The notes: generated by a model from the letters alone, not told the origin. Counted from the stretch's first letter, positions 18,022 to 27,110 are shown. The stretch is 64,000 bases of DNA from JAJCYK01 sp965224285 (GCA_965224285.1 OZ245043.1:3906001-3970000), one strand, 5' to 3'. A program made the numbers and translations.

Positions 18022-18972
18022 CTATGGTTGTTCATCACGGTGAGTGCTTGAAGAACCCCTGGGTCTGGTGGATAATACATTTGGCTCATTGATCTGCCTG
18101 GTTTCCTGATCTTTAGCCAGTGACACCAGACCGCCTATGGCGCCTAAATTCATGGAATCTAAGGCTGAACTGGGTACAATAACCATTGAACCCTTCTCCT
18201 TCAAGCCTTCAAATAGCATATTCATTCCCCTGAGATGAAGGGCAACCGGATTCTCCTGATATTGTTTGCTGGCATCGGAAAACTTATGGGCAATTTCTGT
18301 TTCGGCGGTCCCCAGAATTACCCTGGCTCTTCTTTCTCTTTCAGCCTGAGCCTCTTTGCTCATAGCATCGGCTAAGTTCTGAGGAATTATTATGTCTTTA
18401 ATTCCAACAGTCTGACAGGTTATTCCCCAGGGATTAGTGTTCTGATCCAGAATTTTTTGCAAGTCCTCCGCGATCTTTTCCCGCTCCTGCAGGATATCAG
18501 CTAATTCGTGTTTCCCAATCATATCCCTTAATCCGGTTTGGGAGATGTAGAAGATAGCTTTTTCATATTCCTGAACCTCCAAAGCGGCTTTTTCAACATC
18601 CCATACGGTCCAGTATACCACGGCGTCTACATTAATGGGAACCGTGTCTTTGGTAAGTGTCTGTTCAGCCTTGAAATCAGTTACTCTGACCCTTTGGTCA
18701 ATATATCGGTGGATTTTATCAAGGATGGGTATGATAAAGAATATACCCGGTCCCTTTAAACCCCGGTATTCGCCCATTCTTAAAATCACGGCTTTTTCCC
18801 ATTGTTTGGCCATATGAATGGACCGGGCAATGAATAATGATAAAATGGTCAAAGTAATGGCTATCGGGATATTAATAAATTCGCGCCAGTATAATATACC
18901 GATTGCGGCCAATGCCACTAGTATAATAGTAGTTGAAATGGGATTCCACATTCTTTCTCTAGGTACGCTCAT
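18022..18972 (-). CDS. Slipin (SPFH/band 7) membrane protein
   Basis: The 316-residue protein has two close hydrophobic stretches near the N-terminus (about 12-50) and an SPFH domain: EKAVILRMGEYRGLKGPGIF, VPINVDAVVYWTV, GITCQTVGIKDIIIP and the A-rich AMSKEAQAERERRARVI helix. Slipins are stomatin relatives that form cage-like oligomers on the membrane and often partner NfeD proteins, which are absent here. Its start overlaps the end of the GntR gene by 14 bp, so the regulator and slipin are co-transcribed and presumably the regulator controls this protein's level. Confidence 0.93.
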   Translation of the reverse strand: MSVPRERMWNPISTTIILVALAAIGILYWREFINIPIAITLTILSLFIARSIHMAKQWEKAVILRMGEYRGLKGPGIFFIIPILDKIHRYIDQRVRVTDFKAEQTLTKDTVPINVDAVVYWTVWDVEKAALEVQEYEKAIFYISQTGLRDMIGKHELADILQEREKIAEDLQKILDQNTNPWGITCQTVGIKDIIIPQNLADAMSKEAQAERERRARVILGTAETEIAHKFSDASKQYQENPVALHLRGMNMLFEGLKEKGSMVIVPSSALDSMNLGAIGGLVSLAKDQETRQINEPNVLSTRPRGSSSTHRDEQP

Positions 18973-19342
18973 CGTTTACATTTTTTTTGAGTTGAGTAAT
19001 AATATCATTGATGGAGAAGCCATAACTAAAGGCTATTGAAGAAAATTCGCTGCAGATCTCTTGCAACTTTTCATTTCTTTCCGCCTTGGAAATTTTGATC
19101 TCCAAATCGCTAATAAAAGTGCCGGTACCCTGTTGAGTTTCCAGCACATTTTGGATTTCCAATTCCCGATAGGCTTTGGCCACTGTATTCAAATTAACTT
19201 TCAATTCCACAGCTAATGCTCTTACCGTTGGCAACTGCTCACCGGTTTTGAGCTTGCCGGCGGCAATCCCAAATTTTATTTGATCAATAATTTGCCGATA
19301 AAATGGCATACCTGTCTTAGGGTCCAATCTGAACTCAATCAT
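18959..19342 (-). CDS. YtrA-type GntR family transcriptional regulator
   Basis: The start is the ATG at 19342, giving 127 residues beginning IEFRLDPKTGMPFYRQI. A longer reading frame (to 19387) would run through the operator and promoter and is rejected. A winged helix-turn-helix of GntR type is clear (IKFGIAAGKLKTGEQLPTVR, LKVNLNTVAKAYRELE, QQGTGTFI), followed by a short helical tail rather than an effector-binding domain. This is the YtrA subfamily architecture, usually an autorepressor of an adjacent membrane-protein operon. It is coupled to the slipin gene by overlap, and a perfect palindrome lies 25 bp upstream. Confidence 0.93.
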   Translation of the reverse strand: MIEFRLDPKTGMPFYRQIIDQIKFGIAAGKLKTGEQLPTVRALAVELKVNLNTVAKAYRELEIQNVLETQQGTGTFISDLEIKISKAERNEKLQEICSEFSSIAFSYGFSINDIITQLKKNVNDERT

Positions 19343-19366
19343 TATATTATTAATATAAAAGAACAG

Positions 19367-19386
19367 TGTACTATATATATAGTACA
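19367..19386. promoter_or_regulatory. Palindromic operator for the GntR-slipin operon
   Basis: TGTACTATAT followed directly by ATATAGTACA is a perfect 20-bp palindrome, 25 bp upstream of the regulator start. The TGTAC...GTACA ends fit a dimeric GntR-type site. Its position over the expected promoter predicts autorepression. The central ATATATAT could also supply the -7 region of the promoter. Confidence 0.75.
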
Positions 19387-19465
19387 ATATAATAAATTAA
19401 AATCACTTTTCAAAACAAACTAATTGAATTGGAGCAAGGACAGGAACTGGCAATGACCAACTACA

Positions 19466-20749
19466 TTAAGGAATTGAGTCTGGGCAGTCAAAGCATTGTT
19501 TCAGATGATCCGGGAGTTCCAGCTCTTCTGAGCCTGAAAGCACAATGTTCTTCATGGGCCGTTCCTGAAGTATGCGGTAAAATTCCTCTGCGTATTTTGT
19601 TAGATCGTCTCTTCTGGCGGTGATCTTCTGTCTAATTTCCGGGCCGTCCAGACTGTCGATAGCATTGGGCCATGCTTCAAAAGCCTCTTCAATTTTGGTG
19701 TCGCTTAACAGTTGTTGTAATCGTTCGGCTTCAGATTGAAATTGTTGTAATGTGCTGGTCCGCAGGAAATATTCATCAATGTCACGCACTAACCCTGGCA
19801 TATAGTCAATTTCAGTTTCAAACGATTGTACATGAGGATGTCTCCGGTCGTTGACAATCATAGGGGGTAAAATTCCTTGAAGATTAAAAAAAGCATTATC
19901 CCGGTCGGTAGGAACGGGAATGGCTAAAAAACCATCCCTACCCTCCTGGATTGCCCAGCCCCATTGTTTGGGGTGCCTATCCCAGTCCCCAATGAGCAGA
20001 TCAAACAAGCGGGCACGGATGAATGTGTTTTGATCGATAGCTACTTTAGGGCCAACTTCTATTTTTAATTCTTGTAGATCCTCAGTATCCAAGATCTCCC
20101 GGATATCTGCAAGTCCGGTCCAATCCACTTCTCCTTCAGTTTCATACTCAAAATAATATAGACGGTTGCCAAATTTTTCATTGAATGCTCCCAATACTTT
20201 TTGCCTAGGTACAAACATCAATTCGGGCCGGGTATGAAGAACCTCAGCGCCTTCGGCTAGTTTGGCCGCCACTAGCGTGGCATAGGGGTGCTGGGTGGAA
20301 ATGCCGTCTATCAGGATATTTTCCAAACCCAGATTCTTGGCAAAATCAGGAACCAGTTGATTGGGATCTTTGCTTAAACTTCGCAATGCGTAACGAATAC
20401 CGAGGCTATCTTCCAGCTCTAGTGAGTGAGTTTGCATACCACCGCCTTCTTCCACCACTTTTAATCCGCCTTTCAAGGTATCCAGGAATACTATCGGTAC
20501 GGTAACCGGCGTAGACCAGGCCTCCCGGTAATGTTCCCCTTGAATCAACTCCTTGAAAGCACTGGCCTCATATAAAGTATTGGCCGCGACAGTGACAGAG
20601 TCATAATCCTGAAACCTGATATGGTCCAGATCGGCGATGTCTAATACTTCACAGGTGCGAAAGGTATCGTCTGTTTCTGAGACAGACAAATACACCACAG
20701 CAATCACTACTGCAATTATAGCTAGTAAAATCAGGATTACCTTTCGCAT
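19466..20749 (-). CDS. Membrane-anchored kinase-fold protein (FAM20/HipA-like signature)
   Basis: This 427-residue protein has one N-terminal membrane helix (residues 4-24), so the rest is probably periplasmic. Midway, ARLFDLLIGDWDRHPKQW followed by VPTDRDNAFF matches the catalytic-loop and metal-binding pattern (D.DRH ... DRDNAF) of atypical kinases such as the FAM20/VLK and HipA groups, which Bacteroidota carry both alone and fused to surface proteins. The N-terminal lobe (about 60-200) contains GGLKVVEEGGGMQT and YALRSLSKDPNQ, compatible with a nucleotide-binding loop and a lysine. I recognise no named family. A kinase-like or pseudokinase role in the envelope is inference. Confidence 0.75.
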   Translation of the reverse strand: MRKVILILLAIIAVVIAVVYLSVSETDDTFRTCEVLDIADLDHIRFQDYDSVTVAANTLYEASAFKELIQGEHYREAWSTPVTVPIVFLDTLKGGLKVVEEGGGMQTHSLELEDSLGIRYALRSLSKDPNQLVPDFAKNLGLENILIDGISTQHPYATLVAAKLAEGAEVLHTRPELMFVPRQKVLGAFNEKFGNRLYYFEYETEGEVDWTGLADIREILDTEDLQELKIEVGPKVAIDQNTFIRARLFDLLIGDWDRHPKQWGWAIQEGRDGFLAIPVPTDRDNAFFNLQGILPPMIVNDRRHPHVQSFETEIDYMPGLVRDIDEYFLRTSTLQQFQSEAERLQQLLSDTKIEEAFEAWPNAIDSLDGPEIRQKITARRDDLTKYAEEFYRILQERPMKNIVLSGSEELELPDHLKQCFDCPDSIP

Positions 20750-20941
20750 ATTTTAGCAAGGGAAAGAATACAATATACCACTCTATATTTATACCATCAT
20801 TAAATGAGTGTTAAATCGATGTATTGCATGGGTAAATGTGTAGAGAAAAGTCCCCTTAAAAAAGATGGGTGCAGTCTACAGTGAGGTGGAAGATTCCATA
20901 AACCACTATCAAAACAAGTAACAGAAGGTTATTCTTTTCAA

Positions 20942-21237
20942 GCACCTCCTTTTGGACTTACCGCCTTCGGCCGGCATAAACTTCTCGTCCAATCGTCACC
21001 ACAGAAAAAGCCTCAGCTTAGGCCGAGGCTCTTTTTCAACGCTCCTCCTCTTGGACTTACCGCCTTCGGCCGGCATAAACTTCTCGTCCAATCGTCGCCA
21101 CAGAAAAACCCTCAGTTTAGGCCGAGGCTTATTTTCAGGCTCCTCCTCTTGGACTTACCGCCTTCGGCCGGCATAAACTTCTCGTCCCATCGTCGCCACA
21201 GAAAAAGCCTCAGCTTAGGCCGAGGCTCTTTTTCAAC
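20942..21237. repeat. Three tandem 98-99-bp units built from a tRNA-Asn 3' end plus terminator
   Basis: Units start at 20942, 21041 and 21139. Each begins with a 17-bp block (GCTCCTCCTCTTGGACT; degenerate in unit 1) identical on the minus strand to the last bases of the tRNA-Asn gene at 28830-28906. It continues with about 46 bp containing a GCCTTCGGC hairpin and a TTGGAC...GTCCAA arm (GTCCCA in unit 3), and ends with an AGCCTC...GAGGCT hairpin flanked by A and T runs. The left end of the integrated element (21238) falls exactly where a fourth unit would start. In the unintegrated chromosome the tRNA end would therefore have run straight into this array. The array may have arisen by repeated duplication or by earlier integration events. 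Confidence 0.85.
21201..21232 (-). terminator. Original terminator of the tRNA-Asn gene, now displaced
   Basis: AGCCTC (21206-21211) and GAGGCT (21222-21227) form a stem with A-run and T-run flanks, so it can act in both directions. Similar hairpins occur in the two other tandem units. Before integration this copy would have stood directly downstream of the tRNA-Asn gene on the minus strand. Confidence 0.65.
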
Positions 21238-21251
21238 GCTCCCCTTATTAG
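21238..21251. other. Left attachment junction (attL)
   Basis: GCTCC at 21238-21242 continues the phase of the tandem array; the element begins at about 21243. TATTAG at 21246-21251 is the right arm of the reconstructed attP, pairing with CTAATA at 28824-28829. In the joined site ten bases separate the arms and the centre falls on the T-C step of the shared GCTCC, a non-palindromic dinucleotide as serine integrases require. Confidence 0.7.
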
Positions 21252-21447
21252 TGGATTATCGAACCAATTTGAAGAAGATTTGGCAAAAATCTACGAATTA
21301 AGCAAGCATGTTGAATTTTATGATTCTAAAGATCGTAGTTGTAGTAAAGACAGAAAAGTACAGATTAGCCTTGTTACAAGGCAGTATTTGTTTCATTCTT
21401 GCGGTTTAAACAGGGATTTTGGAAGAGATTATATACTCCCTTATTAA
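21238..21447 (+). pseudogene. Displaced native 3' end of the serine recombinase gene
   Basis: From the GCT at 21238 an open frame of 69 codons runs to TAA at 21445-21447 with no start codon of its own. It reads APLISGLSNQFEEDL at the start and ends GLNRDFGRDYILPY. In the circular element the recombinase frame (ATG GCT at 28829-28834) would continue into it without a shift, giving a recombinase of 571 residues instead of the 513 now encoded. Composition looks protein-like, with charged and aromatic residues and few repeats. In the integrated state it has no promoter or start and should be silent. Unit junction, frame and attP symmetry all point the same way. Confidence 0.75.
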
Positions 21448-21627
21448 TATAGAACATATAGTATTGTCCTATTTACTAGGGAATAATATCATTTTAACAA
21501 AGGTATGTTTAGGGAGATTAATATTAGGGAAAAGAATTTTACGAAAAGAGGTCGATTTTTTTGGACTGTGGGGATTCCATTTTATATCTAGATGTTTAAA
21601 GTAATAAAAGCGGGAATATTTAATTTT

Positions 21628-22524
21628 TTAGTGAGGAGGATCTTTCCTGAGTTCAATATATAACTCCTCTTGAATCATGGGAGCAAGTGAAATTATTTGA
21701 TTAATGATATTTAAGTTATTATTTCCTACTGCCCATAATTCTATTAAAATTTCTAGATTATTACCAATTTCTCTAACTGAAGTGAAATTTCTGTGATTAG
21801 GAAAAAATTGTTGAAAATTTATTGCCCAATTTAAATACTGCTTTACAGGATTAGTGGGCTCATCAGTTAAGACTTTATCTAACTCGCTTACTCGTACTAG
21901 AGAATCTTCGTCCATCAATGAAGGGTATAGGCTTCTCATCTCATATAATCTTTCAACTAAATTATCTAAAATTCTAATTCCAATAGCATGTAGATTGTTG
22001 GATTTTGCGGTAGAATCCTGATAATGCCTCAGTTGCAAAACCTCATTTCCTTTATGCTGTAATTCAACTTCTATTAAAAAGAGACTGTCTTTTGCAAGGG
22101 TTAATTCCTTCTGGGTCACTATGAGTGCATCCCTGGTATTTGTAAGTAAATTATTTAAAGTGTCAGTGGCAGTGTTCAATGATTCAACGGTGTTTTTTAA
22201 TCTGCTTATGGAATCATTTGCGATTTGAATAGTATCATTTTTTGAATTTATCTCAATGTCTTTATTGAATAATATAGTTTCAAATCGATCTTTACTAACG
22301 TAATATGTGTAAAACCCAACCAATAGGATGGCCAACGGGTTAGTGATATATGTTTGTCTAAACCATTGTTTATTTGTTGCTGATCTTCGGTTATTGATTT
22401 CCTTTAGTTCAACCGGACCAGCATTCCTAACCTCAGGATCTCCTTTCCAAACGCTCCATAATAGCCTGATCACCAATAGGAGTAATATGATCGAAAATAC
22501 CCAAAATAATATCTCTAATAACAT
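21628..22524 (-). CDS. Membrane-anchored coiled-coil protein, unknown function
   Basis: The 298-residue product has an N-terminal membrane helix (about 2-28, rich in I and L), a second hydrophobic stretch (about 58-75, ending GFYTYYVSKD) and a long coiled coil (about 85-170, with SISRLKNTVESLNTATDTL), then a globular helical tail. No family is recognised. It is divergent from the SIR2-TPR gene with a 186-bp shared promoter gap and lies inside the integrated element. It may be the membrane or sensor partner of the SIR2 protein, or simply an independent cargo gene. Confidence 0.75.
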   Translation of the reverse strand: MLLEILFWVFSIILLLLVIRLLWSVWKGDPEVRNAGPVELKEINNRRSATNKQWFRQTYITNPLAILLVGFYTYYVSKDRFETILFNKDIEINSKNDTIQIANDSISRLKNTVESLNTATDTLNNLLTNTRDALIVTQKELTLAKDSLFLIEVELQHKGNEVLQLRHYQDSTAKSNNLHAIGIRILDNLVERLYEMRSLYPSLMDEDSLVRVSELDKVLTDEPTNPVKQYLNWAINFQQFFPNHRNFTSVREIGNNLEILIELWAVGNNNLNIINQIISLAPMIQEELYIELRKDPPH

Positions 22525-22710
22525 TTCAGAAGTACTTTTTTGCAGTGCCTATCTTAATCCACCTTGGATAATTATTATTCACTTAAACTATTAATAATCA
22601 AATAATTTATTAAGCTAGTATAAATCTGTAGCTATTTGTCAGTTGGTCCAGTAGAAACATAAATTTAACTACCAGGTGCCTTCTACCACAATATATAAAC
22701 TCCCAATTTG

Positions 22711-24750
22711 ATGAATGATTCTAAAAATACCGTTGCGATATCTAAAGTGATATCAAAATATTTTGAGAAGAAGCAAATCAATTTGTTTTGTGGAGCAGGA
22801 ATATCTTTTCACTCAGGTATTCCAATTGCAAATAACATTATATATCAAGTATTATATGAACTAAGAGTCAGCAATGACGAAATACAGAAAATTTTAAAAT
22901 TGAATTTTCCCTTCGAAGCATTTTTTGAAATTTTCGCTGAGCAGAAAGAACCAGAACAACTATCCTCTATAAATGAATTATTAAAGATCTTTCAATCCGA
23001 GTACACCAGTACAACACACCAGTTCATAGCATTACTTGCAAAGTTGGGAGTTATTAAAACTATATTCACCACAAATTTTGATGAGCTTATTGAGCGAGCA
23101 TTGGAGGAAGAAGGTTTGACCAAGGGAAATGATTTCATTGTTCATCATAGGGATCTAGAAAAGATTGACCTACATAACAATAAAGTAAAGTTGATAAAAC
23201 TACATGGCACGATGTCCGATCTCGATTCTATTCAAATACTTCTAAAATCGGTTTCAAGAAATAAAGTTTCTCAGGGTTTAATAAATGTATTGAGATCAGA
23301 ATTTAATCCAACATCAACTACCGTTTTTCTCGGTTACAGTTTTTCAGATCAATTCGATATTCGTCCAGTGTTAAAAAGTATCCCCAATCCCGGTAGAATA
23401 TTGGTAGTTAATCACAATTTAGATGTAGAGGAGGTTTCAAATTTAAGCTCAATCAGTAATGAACATCCATTTGAACAAGCTGAAGGTCACTTTCTGAACT
23501 ATGATACCGATAAACTAATTAAAAAGCTCTGGCCTAAAATGGTCACGAAAGAATATCTATTCAGGCAATATAAAGACGTAGAATGGAAAAGATTCATAAA
23601 GTCTTGGGTGTCAAATGATATAAACCCTTATCAAATTATAGGCTCAATTTATCTTTATACTACCAAGTTTAATAAAGCTATTAATAGTTATGAAAAAGCT
23701 ATGCAATGGGCTAAATCCAAAAATAGGAATTTAGATTTTTCTATTAATAAATTTAATCTTACTACAGTCTACTGTATAATAGGAAAATATAGTGAGGCTA
23801 TAAAGCTAACTTTGGAATGCGTCGAAGATTTTCAAAAGTATGAAGAAAGTCGTGGGTTAATTCAAGCATACAGGCAACTAGGTGTTATTTACAAAAACCT
23901 AAAACGGTATGATGAAAGCATTACCTACTATAAAAAGGTAATTGACCTTATTAGAAATAAGGATGCATTTATAGTATCCCAGACAGAGTGTAATTTGGGA
24001 ATTCTCTTTTTAGAGATAAAGGATTTCCAAGAAGCGGAAAGCTACTTGAATCGAGCCCTATCCAAGGCTAAAAAAAACGGGTTCATAAGAATTGAATTAT
24101 CTGCGATAATACCAAAAGGTGTATTGCATGAAATTAGAGGGGAGTTCGATAAGGCTATAAAATATGCGGAGATGGCTTATCAACTGGCTGATAACCTTGG
24201 TTCTTCATCCGAAAAGGGTAACTCTTTAATGAATAAGGCGTCAGTTTTAATAAAGATGAGTAAGAAGCATAATGCAACTAGGCTTTACGAGAAAGCATTA
24301 GGAATATTTGCTGATTCTGGTCATACAAAATCAAAGGTAAAATGTTTGTTAAACCTTTCGATTTGTTACCATCATCTTCCAATTCAAGCTATCACTTATT
24401 TGGACAGGGCACTCAGAGATTTAGAAGATTCAAATAGCACAGTTTTGAAATTTGAGATTTTATCTAGCAAAGGCGTCTTGCTAACAAAAATGAAGAGATT
24501 TCCCCAATCTATTAGGTGCCATCAGGAAGCATACTCAATTGCTAAAAACGAGGGAACAATAGAGTTAATGATCGAAGCTAAAGTGAATTTAGGAACCACA
24601 AATAATCTTGCACAAGAATTTCAATCATCTTTGAAGGAATACAGTGAAGCAATTAAACTAATAGAGAATCATTTGATTTATAAAGATCTTCTAGCTACAC
24701 TAAAACTAAACGTTAAATCGATACAGAATATACTACAACAAAATGAGTAG
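22711..24750 (+). CDS. SIR2-like domain protein with C-terminal TPR repeats (putative anti-phage NADase)
   Basis: I start at the ATG at 22711; a TTG three bases earlier is less likely. Of 679 residues, 10-260 form a SIR2_2-type domain with NAD-binding GAGIS (28-32), TTNFDELIERAL (120-131), catalytic His165 in LIKLHG and FLGYSFSD. Residues 290-670 are about nine TPR units (AINSYEKAMQWAK; YDESITYYKKVIDLI; EAESYLNRALSKAKK). SIR2-like domains joined to large sensor regions act as NAD-depleting effectors in several abortive-infection systems (ThsA, DSR-type, SIR2-Argonaute). The TPR part is probably the trigger sensor. Location in a small mobile element beside a tRNA supports a defence role. A terminator follows directly. 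Confidence 0.9.
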   Translation: MNDSKNTVAISKVISKYFEKKQINLFCGAGISFHSGIPIANNIIYQVLYELRVSNDEIQKILKLNFPFEAFFEIFAEQKEPEQLSSINELLKIFQSEYTSTTHQFIALLAKLGVIKTIFTTNFDELIERALEEEGLTKGNDFIVHHRDLEKIDLHNNKVKLIKLHGTMSDLDSIQILLKSVSRNKVSQGLINVLRSEFNPTSTTVFLGYSFSDQFDIRPVLKSIPNPGRILVVNHNLDVEEVSNLSSISNEHPFEQAEGHFLNYDTDKLIKKLWPKMVTKEYLFRQYKDVEWKRFIKSWVSNDINPYQIIGSIYLYTTKFNKAINSYEKAMQWAKSKNRNLDFSINKFNLTTVYCIIGKYSEAIKLTLECVEDFQKYEESRGLIQAYRQLGVIYKNLKRYDESITYYKKVIDLIRNKDAFIVSQTECNLGILFLEIKDFQEAESYLNRALSKAKKNGFIRIELSAIIPKGVLHEIRGEFDKAIKYAEMAYQLADNLGSSSEKGNSLMNKASVLIKMSKKHNATRLYEKALGIFADSGHTKSKVKCLLNLSICYHHLPIQAITYLDRALRDLEDSNSTVLKFEILSSKGVLLTKMKRFPQSIRCHQEAYSIAKNEGTIELMIEAKVNLGTTNNLAQEFQSSLKEYSEAIKLIENHLIYKDLLATLKLNVKSIQNILQQNE

Positions 24751-24755
24751 TCATA

Positions 24756-24778
24756 GAGGAAATTGATCCTCCTTTTTT
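24756..24778 (+). terminator. Rho-independent terminator after SIR2-TPR gene
   Basis: GAGGA, a six-base loop and TCCTC are followed by C and six T residues, beginning six bases after the SIR2 stop. The five-pair stem is short but the position and T-run are right. Confidence 0.65.
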
Positions 24779-25302
24779 GGAATCACTTCTCTAAAAAGTT
24801 AGAACAACTCTATTTAAGCCATTTAATGTTAATCTGGTATATTTTCCTATGTTAGGTTGAGATAATCGATTGTAGCTCCTATATGTGATTAAATAGGTAA
24901 AAAATTGAGGTAAGCATATACCGCTCATTTGCGGATAAAGGAAAAAAAACACCTTTAAAAATCTAATAATCTTGGTTTTCATATACTGCAAGCAATCCGA
25001 AGGATAGAAGGTATGAGCTTTCCTAAAATTTTAGGTTCAAATCATGCTTGAGTGATGCCGTCTATTTAGCTAATTTTTTTAAATTTTTTACCCCCATCAG
25101 CATAATTTAGCCGAAATGGAACGATCCATTGCATTACCGTTAGCCTACTCCACTAGTGATCTCAAAAATTTTTATAAAAAAGTTTTTCAATATATACCCC
25201 CACCAAGGAGACGAACTCTGAGAGTATAGTGAACTGATTTAGATTAAAATTCGACACTAGGAATTAGGTATAATAGGCTTGTTTTCACTATCTTATCGCA
25301 TC
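24779..25302. other. 524-bp AT-rich gap without a recognisable gene
   Basis: The stretch between the SIR2 terminator and the SH3b gene contains only short, biased frames. Two runs of T (near 25080) and A/T-rich runs near 25170 are visible. I see no RNA gene or repeat. It may hold the promoter of the SH3b gene. Confidence 0.5.
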
Positions 25303-26028
25303 ATGCGGATTAAGTCAGGAATACTAACGGGCACATTATTATTACTACTTCCATTAGTGGTTCTTGCATCAGAGGAATACATTGTCAAAGCCACTGTTTT
25401 AAATGTTAGAAGTGGACCTGGAACAGAGTATAATGTAGTCTTTCAATTAAGGCAGGGTGAAATAATCAATTTAGTCAATACACAAAATTCAAATTGGTAT
25501 AAAATTGAAACCGATACTGGTACAGGATTTGTTGCCGCTAGGTATGTGACACCCATCACAGATAATGGCAATCTACCTTTAAACAATTTTCAACTTATGG
25601 GATTGATTATAGGTGTAACCACGATCCTTCTAATCTTTTTACTTAGGGGTAATGCATTAAAAAATTTTGGTGGCTTTATTGTATTGAGTATATCTCTTTT
25701 TCACATACTATTTGGTTGGTGGGGTAGTGCTTTTATTGCTATAATAGGTATAGATTTTACAGTTGACGGAGAACTATTTATGGTTACTTCAGTGCTGAAT
25801 TTTATCCTATTCTGGATTATCGCTATACTATCGGTTATTGGGTTCTTTAAGAATGTAGGTGTTGCGATAATACTACTATCCGTGATAAGCCTAATACTTT
25901 ATGTCCTACCGGGGTCCATCCTAGGAATTATATTAACTAGTCTAGCTCTATTAGGAGGTGTACTAGTTACAATTGGCTATTCACAGATAAGAAAAAAGTA
26001 TAGGCTTAAGCAAACTGCTATAAACTAA
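25303..26028 (+). CDS. SH3b-domain polytopic membrane protein
   Basis: I take the ATG at 25303 rather than a TTG 24 bp earlier because it opens a good signal peptide (MRIKSGILTGTLLLLLPLVVLAS). Residues 25-80 are a bacterial SH3 domain (YIVKATVLNVRSGPGTEYNV, GEIINLV, GFVAARYV), which usually binds peptidoglycan. Residues 95-230 contain about five membrane helices. The total is 241 residues. SH3b plus multiple membrane spans is known in Bacteroidota, often beside toxin-like or defence genes, but no function is established. It lies in the element and could be an envelope-associated accessory. Confidence 0.8.
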   Translation: MRIKSGILTGTLLLLLPLVVLASEEYIVKATVLNVRSGPGTEYNVVFQLRQGEIINLVNTQNSNWYKIETDTGTGFVAARYVTPITDNGNLPLNNFQLMGLIIGVTTILLIFLLRGNALKNFGGFIVLSISLFHILFGWWGSAFIAIIGIDFTVDGELFMVTSVLNFILFWIIAILSVIGFFKNVGVAIILLSVISLILYVLPGSILGIILTSLALLGGVLVTIGYSQIRKKYRLKQTAIN

Positions 26029-26195
26029 AAAGGGAAGTTTGCACAAATCGACCCAGAAAAGATTTCTAATCTTCTAAAATTAGCCATCCAAAAGATTCTT
26101 TCAGTCTTTGGAACTAAAATCAATTTACAAAATGTTACATGTATGTAAAATTTAAAACATAATATTTACGGAATTGTAATATAGCAGAATTTGGC

Positions 26196-27110
26196 TTGGA
26201 CTCTAGAAAGTATAAACAATACTACCAGGAAATAAAGAAACTAAATTTCCTTAAGAATCCATATGATGGATATCATTTAGAAATGTTCAATTATTTCTTT
26301 AACCCTGAAACCCAGACCTTTTCCGATTGGGTAAATTTGAAGAACATTGGAATTGAAAGTGATGATTTATCTCCTCGAGTTTTACACCACTGGGAGCAAG
26401 AGGGGATAATCCCATTAAGCGGAGTTCATGAGAAAAATAAAAGAAGGGAATTCAATCTAGTAGAACTAGTTTGGATTTTTTCTGTAATGAAGTTGCGTGA
26501 TTTTGGAATGGATCTAAAATCCATTAAAAAACTTCGCATCTCTATTTCGGATATACCGGAATTCGCCCACTTGTTAAAAAAAGTATCACCAAAAGATAAA
26601 AAGTGGTTTTATAATCGATTAAAGAATTCTACTTTAGCCTATTTGGAGTTTGCAATTTTTACAGCCTTCTTTGAAAAGAAACCTACCTATTTAATAATTA
26701 ACGTTGATAGAATAGGAAAGATCTTAACTCACATAAATCTAGTGTATCATGCGAATAATCATGATATTAATGATTTAATCCTGGTAAATCTCCATTCAAT
26801 TATCCAGTCCATTTTTCCAGAAAAAGATTTATCTCCAAAACCCGAGTCTAGTGGTTCACTAGTCGACAATACATTTAGAGATGTCATTCTCGAAGTATAC
26901 ACTGCTGTAAGTGATTCAAAAACAGTGGAGATGAAATTTACTTTAAAAAATGGTGATGTAGACAGCATCACAATAGATAGAATTGAAGATGTTAAATCAG
27001 CATTAGACTTTCTATCTAAAAAAGATGAGTATCAAAAGTTAGAAGTTTTAACTAAGGGTAATAATGTCGTAAATGTTAAACGATCAATAAGAAAGAAATT
27101 GAAAAAATAA
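26196..27110 (+). CDS. MerR-like helix-turn-helix regulator of the element
   Basis: The only plausible start is the TTG at 26196, as the first internal ATG would sit within the N-terminal region (residue 30). Residues 52-115 look like a MerR-type winged helix: LSPRVLHHWEQEGIIP, KRREFNLVELVWIFSVMKLRDFGM and DLKSIKKL. The remaining 180 residues are a mixed alpha/beta region with no known ligand-binding pattern. Position directly before the small ORF and recombinase suggests it controls recombinase expression or acts as a directionality factor, by inference. Confidence 0.7.
   Translation: MDSRKYKQYYQEIKKLNFLKNPYDGYHLEMFNYFFNPETQTFSDWVNLKNIGIESDDLSPRVLHHWEQEGIIPLSGVHEKNKRREFNLVELVWIFSVMKLRDFGMDLKSIKKLRISISDIPEFAHLLKKVSPKDKKWFYNRLKNSTLAYLEFAIFTAFFEKKPTYLIINVDRIGKILTHINLVYHANNHDINDLILVNLHSIIQSIFPEKDLSPKPESSGSLVDNTFRDVILEVYTAVSDSKTVEMKFTLKNGDVDSITIDRIEDVKSALDFLSKKDEYQKLEVLTKGNNVVNVKRSIRKKLKK

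Noticed and set aside
19343..19387. Upstream extension of the GntR gene to 19387
   Set aside because: It would translate through the palindromic operator and promoter; family alignment begins with IEFRLDPKTGMP at 19342.
20952..21176. A 74-residue repetitive open frame in the tandem units
   Set aside because: It arises because a 99-bp period keeps frame through noncoding repeats with terminator hairpins; composition is repetitive and has no homology pattern.
20942..21237. CRISPR array
   Set aside because: Only three nearly identical 98-99-bp units with no variable spacers and no cas genes nearby.
24791..24991. 66-residue leftward frame in the gap after SIR2
   Set aside because: Low-complexity, AT-driven sequence, no start context and no sign of conservation.
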